Shown in pieces: positions 37,149 to 46,983 of a stretch of DNA of 64,000 nucleotides. The stretch comes from Helicobacter anatolicus. Lineage in GTDB: Bacteria > Campylobacterota > Campylobacteria > Campylobacterales > Helicobacteraceae. The stretch is from contig NZ_JAJTMY010000001.1 of the NCBI RefSeq assembly GCF_021300615.1, positions 257,095-321,094 on the forward strand, written 5' to 3'. The position numbers and the translations under genes are program-made. The notes below the pieces were generated by a model. It did no database searches. It worked only from the letters and a program-made list of their open reading frames with translations, and had not been told where the DNA came from. Position 1 is the first letter of the stretch. Every line of letters begins with the position of its first letter.

Positions 37149-37206
37149 AGTATAAAAATGGCATGTAATTTTTGGATATAGGGATTGTAAAATTTCTGTA
37201 AAGTTT
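37149..37206 (-). promoter_or_regulatory. Candidate PhoB-type repeats and -10 box upstream of pstS
   Basis: On the plus strand TGTAA occurs at 37164, 37186 and 37197, that is with steps of 22 and 11 bases; the last two lie in TTGTAAAATTT and CTGTAAAGTTT, two 11-base direct repeats. PhoB-type regulators bind 11-base direct repeats with a CTGTNAT-like core. On the minus strand a -10 box TATACT (37154-37149) lies just downstream, so the repeats would replace the -35 of the pstS promoter. They also lie about 33 bases before the divergent lipoprotein gene, so that gene could be the target instead. Pattern seen by eye; regulation is inferred. Confidence 0.45.
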
Positions 37207-37238
37207 TTTGGATTTTAAAATTTAAGATGAGGTGTATC

Positions 37239-38696
37239 GTGAGTTTTCATGTGATCTGTAAACAAATTTTATTTTTGTTGCTTTTATTTATGTTTTTTGG
37301 ATGTTCAGGGGGTACTTTAAAAAAATTTAATGAGGCTTATTATGGTGGCGATGCAAGTGGGGCTTATGGAATTGCTAAAAATAGAGTAGAAGAAAATATT
37401 GATTCTTCACAAGGAGAGGTAAAACAAGATGCAGATAATTTATTATGGCAGGTACAAGCGGGTGTGAGCGGATTTTATCTTAATGAAAAAGATGCATCAA
37501 GATATTTAAATCTAGCAGATTCTTTAATGCAAGAAAATATCAAAAGTTTTATAAAAAATTTTTTTCAGACTACAGCATCAATTTTGACAAGCGATAGTAT
37601 TTTGCCTTATCCTATTTATCTTTATGAAGCAAGTATGGTGAATTATTATCTTGCTTTAGATGCGATGGGAAATGGCAAACAAAATGATGCGAGAATCTTT
37701 TTCAATCAAGCCCTAGAGCGTCAAAATGATGCAAAAGATTATTATGCTAAAGAATTGCAAGAAAGAGAGGAAAAACTTTTAGATATGCAAAAAATTAGTG
37801 AAGAGACGCCAAAAGATGAACAATATCTTGCCGTGGGAATATCTCTTGCAAAATCAAAAGATATAAATTTAAGCTTAGTGCAAGAAAATTTTATTAATCC
37901 AATGATTGTGTATATGAAGTTTTTGTTTGAAATGATACAAGGGAATTTTGCAGGTATTCATTCTCTAGGCAATGATTTTTTAGCGCTTATTCCCAAAGAA
38001 GATAAAAATATTTTTACAGCAAGAAAACAAGGGGATACTAAGCGTTATACTTGGATGATTATTGAGGATGGTAGAAGTGCTTTTAAAGATAGTATTGCTT
38101 TTTCAATTCCTTTGCCAATGGATCCTACAGCCTTTCTAAATTTTGGTGGAATGGCAGCAGCAATTCTTGCTTTTCAAGATAAAAAATCTGCAGAAACAAT
38201 CGGAATAGCAGCAGCAGCACTTAGTGGTGGTGTGCTTTTGAATTATGCAGAGCCTGTGTTGCTTGATGGAGTGGATTTTTCACAAATTTATGAGGTAGAT
38301 AGTATTAGGGCGACAAAATTTTTTGATATGCAGGCTTTGATTGAAACAGAATTTAACAAAAGAATGCCAGGTGTGCGTATTCGTGCAATCGCAAGAAGTG
38401 TGCCCCCAGCAATTACCTCTTATCTTGTAGAACAAGGAGGGAAACAAGCAGGATATAAAGGGTTGGGATTTTTGTTGAGTTTATTACATCGGGCAGTAAT
38501 TAGTGCAGATACTAGAATGATTACAGCATTGCCAAATGCATTTTATATAATGCGTTTTGAAAATTTTGATGGTGAAAAAGAGCTTGTGATTGATGGAAAA
38601 AATAGGATAAAATTTAGTCTTAATAATCAGGAAGAAGATCACATTATTTATGTAAGAAATCTTGGTCATGAAGTTTTTATGAGAATATTAAACTGA
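37239..38696 (+). CDS. Lipoprotein of the COG3014/HP1454-like family
   Basis: About 485 residues from the GTG at 37239, which has GAGG 6 bases upstream. MSFHVICKQILFLLLLFMFF-GCSGG is a lipoprotein signal with Cys at 22. The mature part is mostly helical (EARI.. FFNQALERQNDAKDYYAKEL, TPR-like) with a Gly/Ala-rich hydrophobic segment near 300-345 and a C-terminal beta-rich part. COG3014 proteins are encoded with LpoB-like and Lpp20-like lipoproteins, as here, and are thought to act in the cell envelope. Originally it was followed directly by the lpoB-like gene; an MFS cassette now separates them, and the last 143 bases of this gene are repeated in front of lpoB. Confidence 0.75.
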   Translation: MSFHVICKQILFLLLLFMFFGCSGGTLKKFNEAYYGGDASGAYGIAKNRVEENIDSSQGEVKQDADNLLWQVQAGVSGFYLNEKDASRYLNLADSLMQENIKSFIKNFFQTTASILTSDSILPYPIYLYEASMVNYYLALDAMGNGKQNDARIFFNQALERQNDAKDYYAKELQEREEKLLDMQKISEETPKDEQYLAVGISLAKSKDINLSLVQENFINPMIVYMKFLFEMIQGNFAGIHSLGNDFLALIPKEDKNIFTARKQGDTKRYTWMIIEDGRSAFKDSIAFSIPLPMDPTAFLNFGGMAAAILAFQDKKSAETIGIAAAALSGGVLLNYAEPVLLDGVDFSQIYEVDSIRATKFFDMQALIETEFNKRMPGVRIRAIARSVPPAITSYLVEQGGKQAGYKGLGFLLSLLHRAVISADTRMITALPNAFYIMRFENFDGEKELVIDGKNRIKFSLNNQEEDHIIYVRNLGHEVFMRILN

Positions 38697-38699
38697 AAG
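38554..38699 (+). repeat. 146-bp direct repeat, copy 1 (3' end of the lipoprotein gene)
   Basis: Identical, base for base, to 40520-40665. This copy is the genuine gene end with stop codon and three following bases. The two copies bracket the inserted MFS cassette. Confidence 0.97.
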
Positions 38700-38874
38700 A
38701 TTTAAAAGTTTTTATTTGAGAATTTTTGAAATTCTTAAAGCCTTTTGGTGTGTAAAATTACTTTCAGTAACAACTTGGGATTAAATGATTTTGAAAAAAT
38801 CTTTTGCACCCAATCAAATTGATTCTATAGCCCTCATATGCTTTATATAATCAAGATTTAAAATTATAGCAAAG

Positions 38875-40089
38875 CTATTCTTTGAGAAAAACTCTACTAC
38901 CAAACCACCATACTATTAAACCTAAAAATGCTACACTTCCTAGTGTCGCATAAGCATAAAAATATCCAAAGTACTCTGCTAGAATTCCACCCAAACTAGA
39001 ACTTAGTGCTCCTCCCACACCACCCATAGCGAGGCTAGCACTTACTCCTGTAGCCATTCTTGTATTTTTTGAAAGCAAATGGGCTAAAAGCACAGGGGCT
39101 AAAACTCCACTAATTCCGGCACCTATGCCATCTAAAATTTGTATAAATATCATGGCTATCACGCCATTAAAACAGGCTGCTAAAATACCCCTAAGGATTA
39201 ATTCAAAAAAGCAAATTGCCATTAAAGATCGCCAAAGGTGAGTAGAGGTGTTTAGATATTTTCCGCACCAAAAAGAAACTATAATCATCACACTTTGAGC
39301 AATTACAATGGTAATTGCTGCATAAGCACCAGTAGAATCCACACCCATAGCATGCGCTTTTTGGCTTAATAATGGAAGCATTGCGGCATTACTAAGGTGA
39401 AATAAAAATAATACTACTCCCATAAAAAGTACACGAGAATCTAATAAAACCTTTAAAATATGAGACCTTTCAACCTCAAGGCTTTTTAGATTTTTGCTTG
39501 AAGTTTTGGTATTGTTTTTATGATCTAAAATATAAGGCTTTGTTGAATTTGATTCTGTATGACGCAAAAGAGCTAATAAAATTAAGGCTATACTACTAAA
39601 ACCTACCATGATGCCAAAGATACTACCCATTCCAAAATATAATGCACCAAAAAAGCATACCAAAGATGCCACTACTGCACCAAAATGTCTGTATGCCTCA
39701 TTTCTGGCAAATTGCGAGGGTAGATGGGCTTGACCGACCACACCAAGAGTTAGAGCTAAAAATGCTGGTGCCAAAAATGCTCCACCAAGAGCAATGGCAA
39801 GCTGTGCTAAAAATGCACTCTTTAATGATGGTAGAAAAAAGCTCAATAAAAGTGTGCTCATGATTCCAAGAATGCAAATGCCAATCCATGCGCGTAAGTT
39901 TTTAGTTTTATCTATAAGTATACCAAAAGGAATAGCAAGGCTTAAAGCAATAAGATTGGCTATGGTGCTAAAAAGCCCAATCCGTCCTTCGCCTAAACCA
40001 AGTTCCCTTAAAAACACACCAAGATAAGGGCCAAAACCATCTCGAATATCTGCAATAAAAAAATTTAACCATGCTAGAATATTTACCAT
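38875..40089 (-). CDS. MFS transporter
   Basis: 404 residues, twelve predicted membrane helices in two halves separated by a charged cytoplasmic loop near residues 185-210 (KNNTKTSSKNLKSLEVERS). The start MVNILAWLNFFIADIRDGFG and the loop IPFGILIDKTKNLRAW (MFS motif A region) resemble the NreB/DHA-like MFS group. Substrate unknown. It is transcribed against its host operon, and composition looks slightly richer in G/C than the flanks. Bounded by a perfect 146-bp direct repeat, so it arrived recently by an event that duplicated the insertion edge. Confidence 0.85.
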   Translation of the reverse strand: MVNILAWLNFFIADIRDGFGPYLGVFLRELGLGEGRIGLFSTIANLIALSLAIPFGILIDKTKNLRAWIGICILGIMSTLLLSFFLPSLKSAFLAQLAIALGGAFLAPAFLALTLGVVGQAHLPSQFARNEAYRHFGAVVASLVCFFGALYFGMGSIFGIMVGFSSIALILLALLRHTESNSTKPYILDHKNNTKTSSKNLKSLEVERSHILKVLLDSRVLFMGVVLFLFHLSNAAMLPLLSQKAHAMGVDSTGAYAAITIVIAQSVMIIVSFWCGKYLNTSTHLWRSLMAICFFELILRGILAACFNGVIAMIFIQILDGIGAGISGVLAPVLLAHLLSKNTRMATGVSASLAMGGVGGALSSSLGGILAEYFGYFYAYATLGSVAFLGLIVWWFGSRVFLKE

Positions 40090-40519
40090 TACACTCCTTT
40101 AGAGTAATGTTAGTATTTAGGACTTAATTTTGAAAAAACCTATTTTTCATTCAAAAATCATAAAATCAAATTACTTAGTGGCTGCTAAAGCTGCGTGAGA
40201 TATCCTTTTATGCTCAAAGCTTTAAAACCACTATTTAAATTTGCGTATACAAAGGCTGGTGGCAAACTAAAAAGTATTTTGTTTTTTGCACACCATAACA
40301 ATATTATATGGTTTAAGAGTGATTCTAGATTTTATAAAGACACTCTAAAACTTTATCTTATGGTATTGTAAAAGAAGTTTTAGTAAATATTTAATGCTTT
40401 TGGCTCTTCAAAATCTTCATTCACAACATTATCATCTTATAAGTATAGCCATTTTCAACTTATGTACTATTAATGGCTCTGAAATATTATATTTTTTTCT
40501 CTAGTTAGAATCTTATTTT
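40090..40519. other. Non-coding part of the inserted MFS cassette
   Basis: About 430 bases between the MFS start and repeat copy 2. A 54-codon frame on the plus strand (about 40211-40372, starting MLKALKPLFKFAYTKAGGK) has no ribosome site and no family I recognise; it may be a gene fragment carried in. No integrase, IS ends or tRNA seen. Confidence 0.4.
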
Positions 40520-40665
40520 GTTTTGAAAATTTTGATGGTGAAAAAGAGCTTGTGATTGATGGAAAAAATAGGATAAAATTTAGTCTTAATAATCAGGAAG
40601 AAGATCACATTATTTATGTAAGAAATCTTGGTCATGAAGTTTTTATGAGAATATTAAACTGAAAG
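40520..40665 (+). repeat. 146-bp direct repeat, copy 2 (upstream of lpoB-like gene)
   Basis: Second copy of 38554-38699, 100% identical by eye. It contains the tail of the lipoprotein gene without its head and ends 8 bases before the lpoB-like start, so the original ribosome site (GAAAGGAGAG) is preserved. Confidence 0.97.
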
Positions 40666-40673
40666 GAGAGATA

Positions 40674-41282
40674 ATGAAAAAATCTAAAATATTTTATAAA
40701 ATTGGTGCTTTTGTAGTTTGTTTGGCTTTGACGGGTTGTACACCTATGGCTAAGACAATTGATTCTAATGCAGAGTTTCACACTATGGGTCTTGATTATA
40801 ATAATTTGAAAGATTTGATGCAGGGAATGGTAGATTCTTTATTGCAAGATCCTTATGTCCAAAAAATCAAAACAGGGATGCCAAAAGTAGTGGCAATCTC
40901 TGATGTTATAAACGATACAACGCAAAAAATTGATGTAGAGAGTTTAAGTAGAGAACTTACGCGAGCAATGCGTAAAAGTGGCAAATTCAAGCTTACTTTG
41001 GCGGTGGCAAGAAGTGGGGGAAGTAAAGATCATATGATTAGTGATGCAAGAGAATTGCGTAATGATAAAGAATTTGACCAATATACTACCGCAGAGGAGG
41101 GGACGCTAAGTGCTCCGTCACTTTCTTTATCAGGTAAAATTGGACAGAGAATTTATCGCAATGGAAATGTAAAAAAAGTAGATTATTATATTTTATTGAC
41201 TTTGACAGATATTAAATCTGGGGAAGTGATTTGGGATGAACAAAAAGAAATTTCAAAATTAGGAAAGGGGAATTTGTGGTAA
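40674..41282 (+). CDS. LpoB-like lipoprotein (HP1455-like)
   Basis: 202 residues. MKKSKIFYKIGAFVVCLALT-GC gives a lipobox with Cys22. The mature protein has PKVVAISDVINDTTQKIDVE and VDYYILLTLTDIKSGEVIWDE, the core of the penicillin-binding-protein activator LpoB family (PF13036). Outer-membrane-anchored LpoB stimulates PBP1B in enterobacteria; in Campylobacterota the role is unproven. GAAAGGAGAG precedes the ATG by 4 bases. Belongs with the upstream COG3014 lipoprotein and downstream lpp20. Confidence 0.82.
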   Translation: MKKSKIFYKIGAFVVCLALTGCTPMAKTIDSNAEFHTMGLDYNNLKDLMQGMVDSLLQDPYVQKIKTGMPKVVAISDVINDTTQKIDVESLSRELTRAMRKSGKFKLTLAVARSGGSKDHMISDARELRNDKEFDQYTTAEEGTLSAPSLSLSGKIGQRIYRNGNVKKVDYYILLTLTDIKSGEVIWDEQKEISKLGKGNLW

Positions 41283-41328
41283 AAACCATAGTATTTTTAT
41301 ACAATTAAATTTTTAAATAGGAGAAAAA

Positions 41329-41838
41329 ATGACAAAGTTTTCAAAAATTTTATTAACTAGTGCTATAGGATTAATGTTGGCAGGATGTGCAGGAAATAAT
41401 ATTAGCAAGGAGGCAAGAGAAGCAGTAGGTTGGGAAAGTGCACCACAATGGGTAATTGATGGGCATGATGGTGGATATAGTGCAGTAGGTGATGCACCAA
41501 TTGTTGATAAAAATGTACAATTTGCAAGAACTGAGGCTACTGCTGCTGCTAGAGCAGAACTTGCAAAGAGGATTGAAGCCAGAGTATTAAGTAATCTTAC
41601 AAAACAAGCTGTAAGAACTGATGGACAAATCAAGGAAGAAGTAAGTAATACAATCAAAGAAGCAGCACAAAGAAATTTACAAGGTGTAAAAACAGAAAAA
41701 ACTTGGATTGATGATGCGGGAATAAGAATTTATATTCTTGTAAAATTGGAAAAAGAAGCGACAAAAGATTTACAAAATAAACTTGCAAAGCAATTTAAAA
41801 CCCTTGATCCAAGCAAAATTTTAGATGAGCAAGAATGA
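41329..41838 (+). CDS. lpp20: Outer-membrane lipoprotein Lpp20
   Basis: 169 residues. MTKFSKILLTSAIGLMLAGC ends in a lipobox (Cys20). The mature part has GWESAPQWVIDGHDGGYSAVGDAP-like sequence and an Ala/Arg-rich helix (ARTEATAAARAELAKRIEA), the LPP20 fold. H. pylori Lpp20 (HP1456) is a surface antigen and vaccine candidate. The stop overlaps the start of the HP1457-like gene as ATGA. Codon use resembles a well-expressed gene. Confidence 0.9.
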   Translation: MTKFSKILLTSAIGLMLAGCAGNNISKEAREAVGWESAPQWVIDGHDGGYSAVGDAPIVDKNVQFARTEATAAARAELAKRIEARVLSNLTKQAVRTDGQIKEEVSNTIKEAAQRNLQGVKTEKTWIDDAGIRIYILVKLEKEATKDLQNKLAKQFKTLDPSKILDEQE

Positions 41839-42701
41839 AGAAAATCCTTTTTTTTCTAGGAGTTTGTGTATTTTTAAGTGCTGAAGTACCAAAATGGTTT
41901 GGCAATACACAAGATTCCATGTTGTTGATTGGAAATGGTAGTGCTAAAAATATGACAGAAGCAAAGTCTCATGCATTCTCTGATTTGGCAAGTCTTATAA
42001 ATGTCAATATAAATAGCTCTCTTTCTATTAACACGCAAAGAAAGGATGAAGAAATTAGTACGCATGCACAAAATCAAGTTTTTTTGGATATTTCAGATAT
42101 TGAACTTTTGGGTGTTAAGGTATTGCAACAAGAGTTTAGTGATGGAATATATTATATGCAAGTGGGATTAAATAAACAAACTTTTTTAACACAGGTGCAA
42201 AAAAATATTTATACAGATCTTGAAAGAGCAAAGGCGTTGCATCCAGAAATTTGCACAATTATTACCCCAGATATTTTTGCAAATTTAAAAACCCTTGTGG
42301 ATAAAATTTATAAAAATATTGGTATCTATGAAACTTTTTCACACACACGCTATGTACAAAAAGATTTGGATAAATTTATAGAAATTTTGCAAAAAAATGG
42401 ACCAATGCCAAAGATTAATATCAAGATAAATGATGGAGAGATCTTAGCGCGGAATGCTTTGCAAAAAGAAATTGCAAAATTTTCTATTATTGATGAAAAA
42501 CTTACAGAAAATTATCCATTTTGGCAGATTAAGTTCCAAAAAAATGGAGATAGTGAGGTGGTGGATTTAATGCTAAAGGATTGTAAAAAAAATATTGTTT
42601 ATCAAGATCAAATTATATTAGAGCAGAAAAATTTGCATCGTGTGGGGTTTGTATTTTACAAAAAATTTAAAAAATGGCTTGATAGCTTTGGTGAAAAGTA
42701 A
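41835..42701 (+). CDS. Secreted LPP20-related protein (HP1457-like)
   Basis: 288 residues. [20 protein letters not shown] is a signal peptide cut after [23 protein letters not shown] then [20 protein letters not shown] repeats the LPP20-type layout (W-x-G, G.G.A., A.a.A...L), so it is a distant relative of lpp20. The C-terminal half contains a METTL-free, beta-rich part of unknown fold ([20 protein letters not shown]). Coupled to lpp20; the same order as HP1456-HP1457. Probably a periplasmic or outer-membrane partner. Confidence 0.75.
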   Translation: MKKILFFLGVCVFLSAEVPKWFGNTQDSMLLIGNGSAKNMTEAKSHAFSDLASLINVNINSSLSINTQRKDEEISTHAQNQVFLDISDIELLGVKVLQQEFSDGIYYMQVGLNKQTFLTQVQKNIYTDLERAKALHPEICTIITPDIFANLKTLVDKIYKNIGIYETFSHTRYVQKDLDKFIEILQKNGPMPKINIKINDGEILARNALQKEIAKFSIIDEKLTENYPFWQIKFQKNGDSEVVDLMLKDCKKNIVYQDQIILEQKNLHRVGFVFYKKFKKWLDSFGEK

Positions 42702-42709
42702 ATATTTTT

Positions 42710-43357
42710 ATGCAATCCCTACTTAATAAACCCCTTAACATCTGTGGCTTAGAACTCCTCTCACAAATTCAAAATACAAGCATTGATTTGGCATTTTTTG
42801 ATCCTCAATACAGAGGTGTATTAGACAAGATGAAATATGGCAATGAAGGAGAGAGGCAAAAGGGTAGGGTAAAGTTAGTGCAAATGAGTGAAGAAATTAT
42901 TATGGAGTTTATTAAAGAGATTGATAGGGTACTCAAAAAAAGTGCATATTTAATGCTTTGGATTGATAAGTTTCATCTTTGTGAGGGTGTGCAAAAATGG
43001 CTAGATAAGACAAGTTTTCAGAGCGTGGATCTCATTACTTGGGATAAACAAAGAATGGGAATGGGTTATCGCACAAGAAGACAAAGTGAGTATTTGCTAG
43101 TCTTACAAAAAAAACCCATCAAAGCTAAAGACACTTGGAATCTTCATAATATTCGCGATATATGGAGTGAGAAGCTTTCTCAAGAAGAGATCAAGCTCCA
43201 TCCTCATAGCAAACCCAAAGGCTTGCAAAAAGCACTCATACAATCATGCACAAAAGAAGGAGATATCGTGTTAGATCCTGCAGCTGGGAGCTTTAGTGTG
43301 TTTGAGTGTTGCAAAAATCTTAAAAGAGAGTTTATTGGTAGTAATTTAGAGGTATAA
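42710..43357 (+). CDS. Solitary DNA methyltransferase, copy 1
   Basis: 215 residues, beta-class amino-methyltransferase with permuted motif order. Catalytic motif IV is DPQY at 31-34 (DPPY-like, so N6-adenine or N4-cytosine). The AdoMet-binding motif X/I region lies near the C-terminus in [15 protein letters not shown]. The target-recognition part is short. No restriction endonuclease is adjacent. 584 bases of this gene are repeated at 47005-47588 with eight mismatches by my count, but the last ten codons differ ([13 protein letters not shown] here versus [13 protein letters not shown]). Since FIGTNL-type ends are normal in such enzymes, both copies may be functional. Confidence 0.8.
   Translation: MQSLLNKPLNICGLELLSQIQNTSIDLAFFDPQYRGVLDKMKYGNEGERQKGRVKLVQMSEEIIMEFIKEIDRVLKKSAYLMLWIDKFHLCEGVQKWLDKTSFQSVDLITWDKQRMGMGYRTRRQSEYLLVLQKKPIKAKDTWNLHNIRDIWSEKLSQEEIKLHPHSKPKGLQKALIQSCTKEGDIVLDPAAGSFSVFECCKNLKREFIGSNLEV
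42731..43314 (+). repeat. 584-bp direct repeat, copy 1 (methyltransferase core)
   Basis: Matches 47005-47588 in the same orientation. I count eight differences, five of them clustered in a 6-base patch that changes Lys-Gln-Arg to Lys-Cys-Lys. The flanks outside do not match. Confidence 0.93.
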
Positions 43358-43422
43358 TTTCAAAACTAAGACAAACAAGAATCCACAATATAAAATTAAT
43401 AGGCAATTGAAAGGATAAAAAG

Positions 43423-44979
43423 ATGACATCATCAACACAGGTTCAAATTTTAGTGCTAGATTTTGGGAGTCAATATACACAACTCATTGCAAGAAGATTG
43501 CGTGAATTTGGTGTTTATACCGAGATCGTCCCTTATTTTGAAAGTCTAGAGAGTATTAGGGCTAAGCAACCTAAGGGGATTATTTTGAGTGGGGGTCCGG
43601 CAAGTGTGTATGAAGAGGGAGCATATAAGCCTGATTGTGGTGTATTTGATCTTAAAATCCCTGTACTTGGAATCTGCTATGGAATGCAATATATCGCTGA
43701 TTTTTTTGGCGGGAGTGTTGTGAAGGCAGAACATCAAGAGTTTGGCAAAGCTACACTTGAATTAATGAGTGAGAGAGGAATCTTTGAGGGGGTGAAGCAA
43801 GAGAGTGTTGTGTGGATGAGTCATGCAGATAAAGTTGAGAAAATCCCACAAGGTTTTATAGAACTTGCAAAAAGTGGCAATACACATTATTGTGCGATTG
43901 CAAATTTAGAGCGAAAAATCTATGCCCTGCAGTTTCATCCAGAAGTCGTGCATAGCGAGTGCGGAGGGGAGATGCTCAAAAATTTTGCAGTCAAAATCTG
44001 TGGAGCAAGCACAGAGTGGAATATGCATCATTTCGCAGAAACAGAGATTGCCAAACTCAAAGAGATTGCCAAAGATGGCAAAGTGCTTTGTGCGGTGAGT
44101 GGTGGGGTAGATTCTAGTGTGGTGGCGACATTACTTTATCGTGCGATTGGTGAGAGGTTAATTCCTGTATTTGTGGATCATGGGCTTTTGAGGGCAGGAG
44201 AGAGAGAAGCAGTGGAAGCAATGTTTAGAGAAAATCTTGGTGTGCCATTAATTACTGTGGATGCAAGTGAGATTTTCCTAGGCAAACTTAAAGGTGTGCG
44301 AGATCCTGAAATGAAGCGCAAAATCATCGGAGAAACTTTTATCGAAGTATTTGAAGCTGAAGCTAAGAAGCATAATAGCAATGGAGAGATCAGATTCCTT
44401 GCTCAAGGCACGCTCTATCCTGATGTGATCGAATCTGTGAGCGTCAAGGGGCCAAGTAAAACCATTAAATCTCATCACAATGTGGGGGGGTTGCCTGATT
44501 GGATGAAATTTGAGCTTATTGAGCCACTTAGAGAATTATTTAAAGATGAGGTGAGGGCGCTTGGAAGAGAGCTTGGGATGCCCGAATCTATGCTTATGCG
44601 ACATCCCTTCCCTGGACCTGGTCTTGCTATCCGCATCATGGGAGAAGTTAATAGAGAGGATTTGGAGCTATTGCGCAAGGCAGATACGATCTTTTTAGAA
44701 GAGTTGCATAGAAGTGGATATTATGATAAGGTGTGGCAGGCCTTTTGCGTGCTTTTAAATGTCAAGAGCGTAGGAGTGATGGGAGATAATCGCACTTATG
44801 ACAATACGATCTGCGTGCGTGCAGTAGAGGCTCTAGATGGGATGACGGCGACTTTTGCTCATCTTCCTCACGAGCTTTTGGAATCTATTTCTAATCGAAT
44901 CATCAATGAAGTGGAGGGAATCAATCGCGTGGTGTATGATATTACAAGTAAACCCCCAGGAACCATCGAGTGGGAGTGA
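43423..44979 (+). CDS. guaA: GMP synthase (glutamine-hydrolysing)
   Basis: 518 residues, the two-domain form. The glutaminase domain has nucleophile Cys85 in LGICYGMQY and the His-Glu pair in LQFHPEVVH; the ATP pyrophosphatase domain has [15 protein letters not shown]; the C-terminal dimerisation end is GTIEWE. Converts XMP to GMP. GAAAGGATAAAAAG precedes the ATG. It is bracketed by the two methyltransferase copies, so recombination between them would delete it. Its sequence is more G/C-rich than the neighbourhood. Confidence 0.97.
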   Translation: MTSSTQVQILVLDFGSQYTQLIARRLREFGVYTEIVPYFESLESIRAKQPKGIILSGGPASVYEEGAYKPDCGVFDLKIPVLGICYGMQYIADFFGGSVVKAEHQEFGKATLELMSERGIFEGVKQESVVWMSHADKVEKIPQGFIELAKSGNTHYCAIANLERKIYALQFHPEVVHSECGGEMLKNFAVKICGASTEWNMHHFAETEIAKLKEIAKDGKVLCAVSGGVDSSVVATLLYRAIGERLIPVFVDHGLLRAGEREAVEAMFRENLGVPLITVDASEIFLGKLKGVRDPEMKRKIIGETFIEVFEAEAKKHNSNGEIRFLAQGTLYPDVIESVSVKGPSKTIKSHHNVGGLPDWMKFELIEPLRELFKDEVRALGRELGMPESMLMRHPFPGPGLAIRIMGEVNREDLELLRKADTIFLEELHRSGYYDKVWQAFCVLLNVKSVGVMGDNRTYDNTICVRAVEALDGMTATFAHLPHELLESISNRIINEVEGINRVVYDITSKPPGTIEWE

Positions 44980-45005
44980 GAAGAGCAATTTAGAAAGGAG
45001 TGGTT

Positions 45006-46721
45006 GTGGAGTTTAAACCCAAAAAGGAATATATATACAAATTTTTAAGTGATGAAGGGCAAAAGTTTATTATTCCTGAATACCAAAGACCTTATCGTTG
45101 GGGAATTGATGAGTGTGAAGCACTTTGGAATGATCTTCTTGAAGTTTTTGGTGATGGAGAAAATATCCCTGAATATTTCTTCGGTTCTATCGTTGCTTAT
45201 CAGAATAAGCAAGATGAACTTGAAATTATTGATGGGCAACAGAGAATCACAACGTTTACATTAATATTTCGGGCATTCTATGAACATTTTCATTTAGAAG
45301 GTGAAAATGTCAAACAGGATTATATAAAAGGATTTGGAAGTTGCATTTGGGAATATGAAATAGATGTTGGATTGGATTTTAATCAATCGCATCTATCAAG
45401 TAAGGTGGCAATCGATTCCGATCAAGAGGCATTGAATTTTATTCTTCAAAATAAAATTGACCTTATAAATACAAAATCTACCATACAAAAATCTAGATAT
45501 ATTTTGAACTATACGTTTTTTTATAAAAAAATCTCAGACTTTAAGCAAAGCAGGGCTTTGCAGTGGGAAAGTTTTTGCAAAATGTTTTTGCAAAAAAAAT
45601 TATTTATTTTGCTAGTTGTTTGTGATAGTCAAGAGTCGGCTATGACAATTTTTAACACGCTTAATTCTCGTGGATTGCCGCTATCTCCTGCTGATGTTTT
45701 AAAGGGATATATTTATAAGCAAATTACAGAGAAAAGTAAATTCACAGAAATGTGGAAAGAGATTGAAACTAAAGTTGATGAAAGTGAGAAAATTAAGGAT
45801 CTGGATTTTTTGTTTTTGCAATATATGCATATTATTCGTGCCGAAAATCAAGATTCGGATACAACGATTCAAAGTGTTCTAAATTTCTTTACAAAAAAGG
45901 ATAAGAAAGTATATTATGGGGCAATCGATGGCTGGCTATATAAAGAAGACACTATGCCATTTCTTGCTCTTCTGACTGATTTTTGGACACAACCTTCAAA
46001 TTTTTTGAGCGAGCAATCTATTAAATATATGGATATTCTCAATTTATTTCAAAATGATTCGTGGAAGGCATATGTAAGCTATTTATTGTGGAAGAACCGT
46101 GAACAAGTGGAAAACACTACTGAATTCCATAAAGTTTTTGATGAGCATCTTTTATTTTTGGTAAAGATTCTTACACTAGCTTTTATTAATGATGATGCAA
46201 CACTTAACAATACAAAAGATATTGTATTTAAGATGAATGTTGCAATTAAACAAGGTAAGAAATATCATGCAAAACAAAATATGCCTAGCTATGAAAGTTT
46301 TTGCGAAATCATTGAATATTTTGATACAAGAAAAGTAAAATATCTTTTATTCTTTTATACGCATGTTTGTGCTGATTTTAAATATCGAATCGACCCTAAA
46401 GAGTTGGAAGTTGAACATATTTTGCCCAAACAATGGCAAAATGCGAATTTTAATGATTGGAACAGTGAATTACATGAAGAGTTTTTGGAGCAGATTGGGA
46501 ATAAGATATTGTTACCAAAAAGAAGCAATATAAAATGCATTGAAAACTTTTTTGCCAAAAAACAAGAATTTTATCGAAATACTAAGCATAAAAATCTTAT
46601 TGAAGTTCTCGAACTTGGAAATCGCAAAAAAAACAATTGGACAAAGGAAGATATTACTGAAAGAAACAAAAAGATTTATCAAACATTGACTGAGTTTCTT
46701 GACTTCTCAGATGAAGCATAA
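45006..46721 (+). CDS. DUF262/DUF1524 (GmrSD-like HNH) protein
   Basis: 571 residues from GTG at 45006, which has AAGGAG 5 bases upstream; GTG at 45000 overlaps that site. The N-terminal DUF262 domain has IIPEYQRPYRWG and the ParB/sulfiredoxin-type nucleotide motif IIDGQQRITTF (about 74-84); SRGLPLSPADVLKGYIY is also a family block. The C-terminal DUF1524 HNH nuclease has EVEHILPKQW (about 468-477), then IGNKILLPKRSNIK. This is the single-chain GmrSD arrangement of type IV restriction and other anti-phage nucleases. It follows guaA by 26 bases and lies between two methyltransferase copies. An anti-phage role is likely from the family, not shown here. Confidence 0.85.
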   Translation: MEFKPKKEYIYKFLSDEGQKFIIPEYQRPYRWGIDECEALWNDLLEVFGDGENIPEYFFGSIVAYQNKQDELEIIDGQQRITTFTLIFRAFYEHFHLEGENVKQDYIKGFGSCIWEYEIDVGLDFNQSHLSSKVAIDSDQEALNFILQNKIDLINTKSTIQKSRYILNYTFFYKKISDFKQSRALQWESFCKMFLQKKLFILLVVCDSQESAMTIFNTLNSRGLPLSPADVLKGYIYKQITEKSKFTEMWKEIETKVDESEKIKDLDFLFLQYMHIIRAENQDSDTTIQSVLNFFTKKDKKVYYGAIDGWLYKEDTMPFLALLTDFWTQPSNFLSEQSIKYMDILNLFQNDSWKAYVSYLLWKNREQVENTTEFHKVFDEHLLFLVKILTLAFINDDATLNNTKDIVFKMNVAIKQGKKYHAKQNMPSYESFCEIIEYFDTRKVKYLLFFYTHVCADFKYRIDPKELEVEHILPKQWQNANFNDWNSELHEEFLEQIGNKILLPKRSNIKCIENFFAKKQEFYRNTKHKNLIEVLELGNRKKNNWTKEDITERNKKIYQTLTEFLDFSDEA

Positions 46722-46983
46722 ATCTAAATCATTAAAGAAATAAGGGGTGGTCTTGATATTTTGCAAGTCTTGTTGCCTTCTTTCTTTGCAAGTGTTTTGT
46801 CACATAGACAACATATTAAAATTTTTGCTTGTGATTTTTATACTTGATTTCAAAAGGCTTTTATGTTAATCGACTTCTTGCGATGCCCTTTTATTTTTTA
46901 CCTATTACTTTGGTTTTCTTGGTTTGAATTTTACTAGCCTCTTGCTCTCAATTTGACTTTTATTTTTTTTAAAAAGGGAAATT

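Noticed and set aside
40211..40372. 54-codon frame in the MFS cassette as a gene
   Set aside because: No ribosome site or family resemblance.
44484..44490. G7 run in guaA as a phase switch
   Set aside because: It lies in a conserved part of an essential gene in an intact frame; seven G is below the usual switching length.
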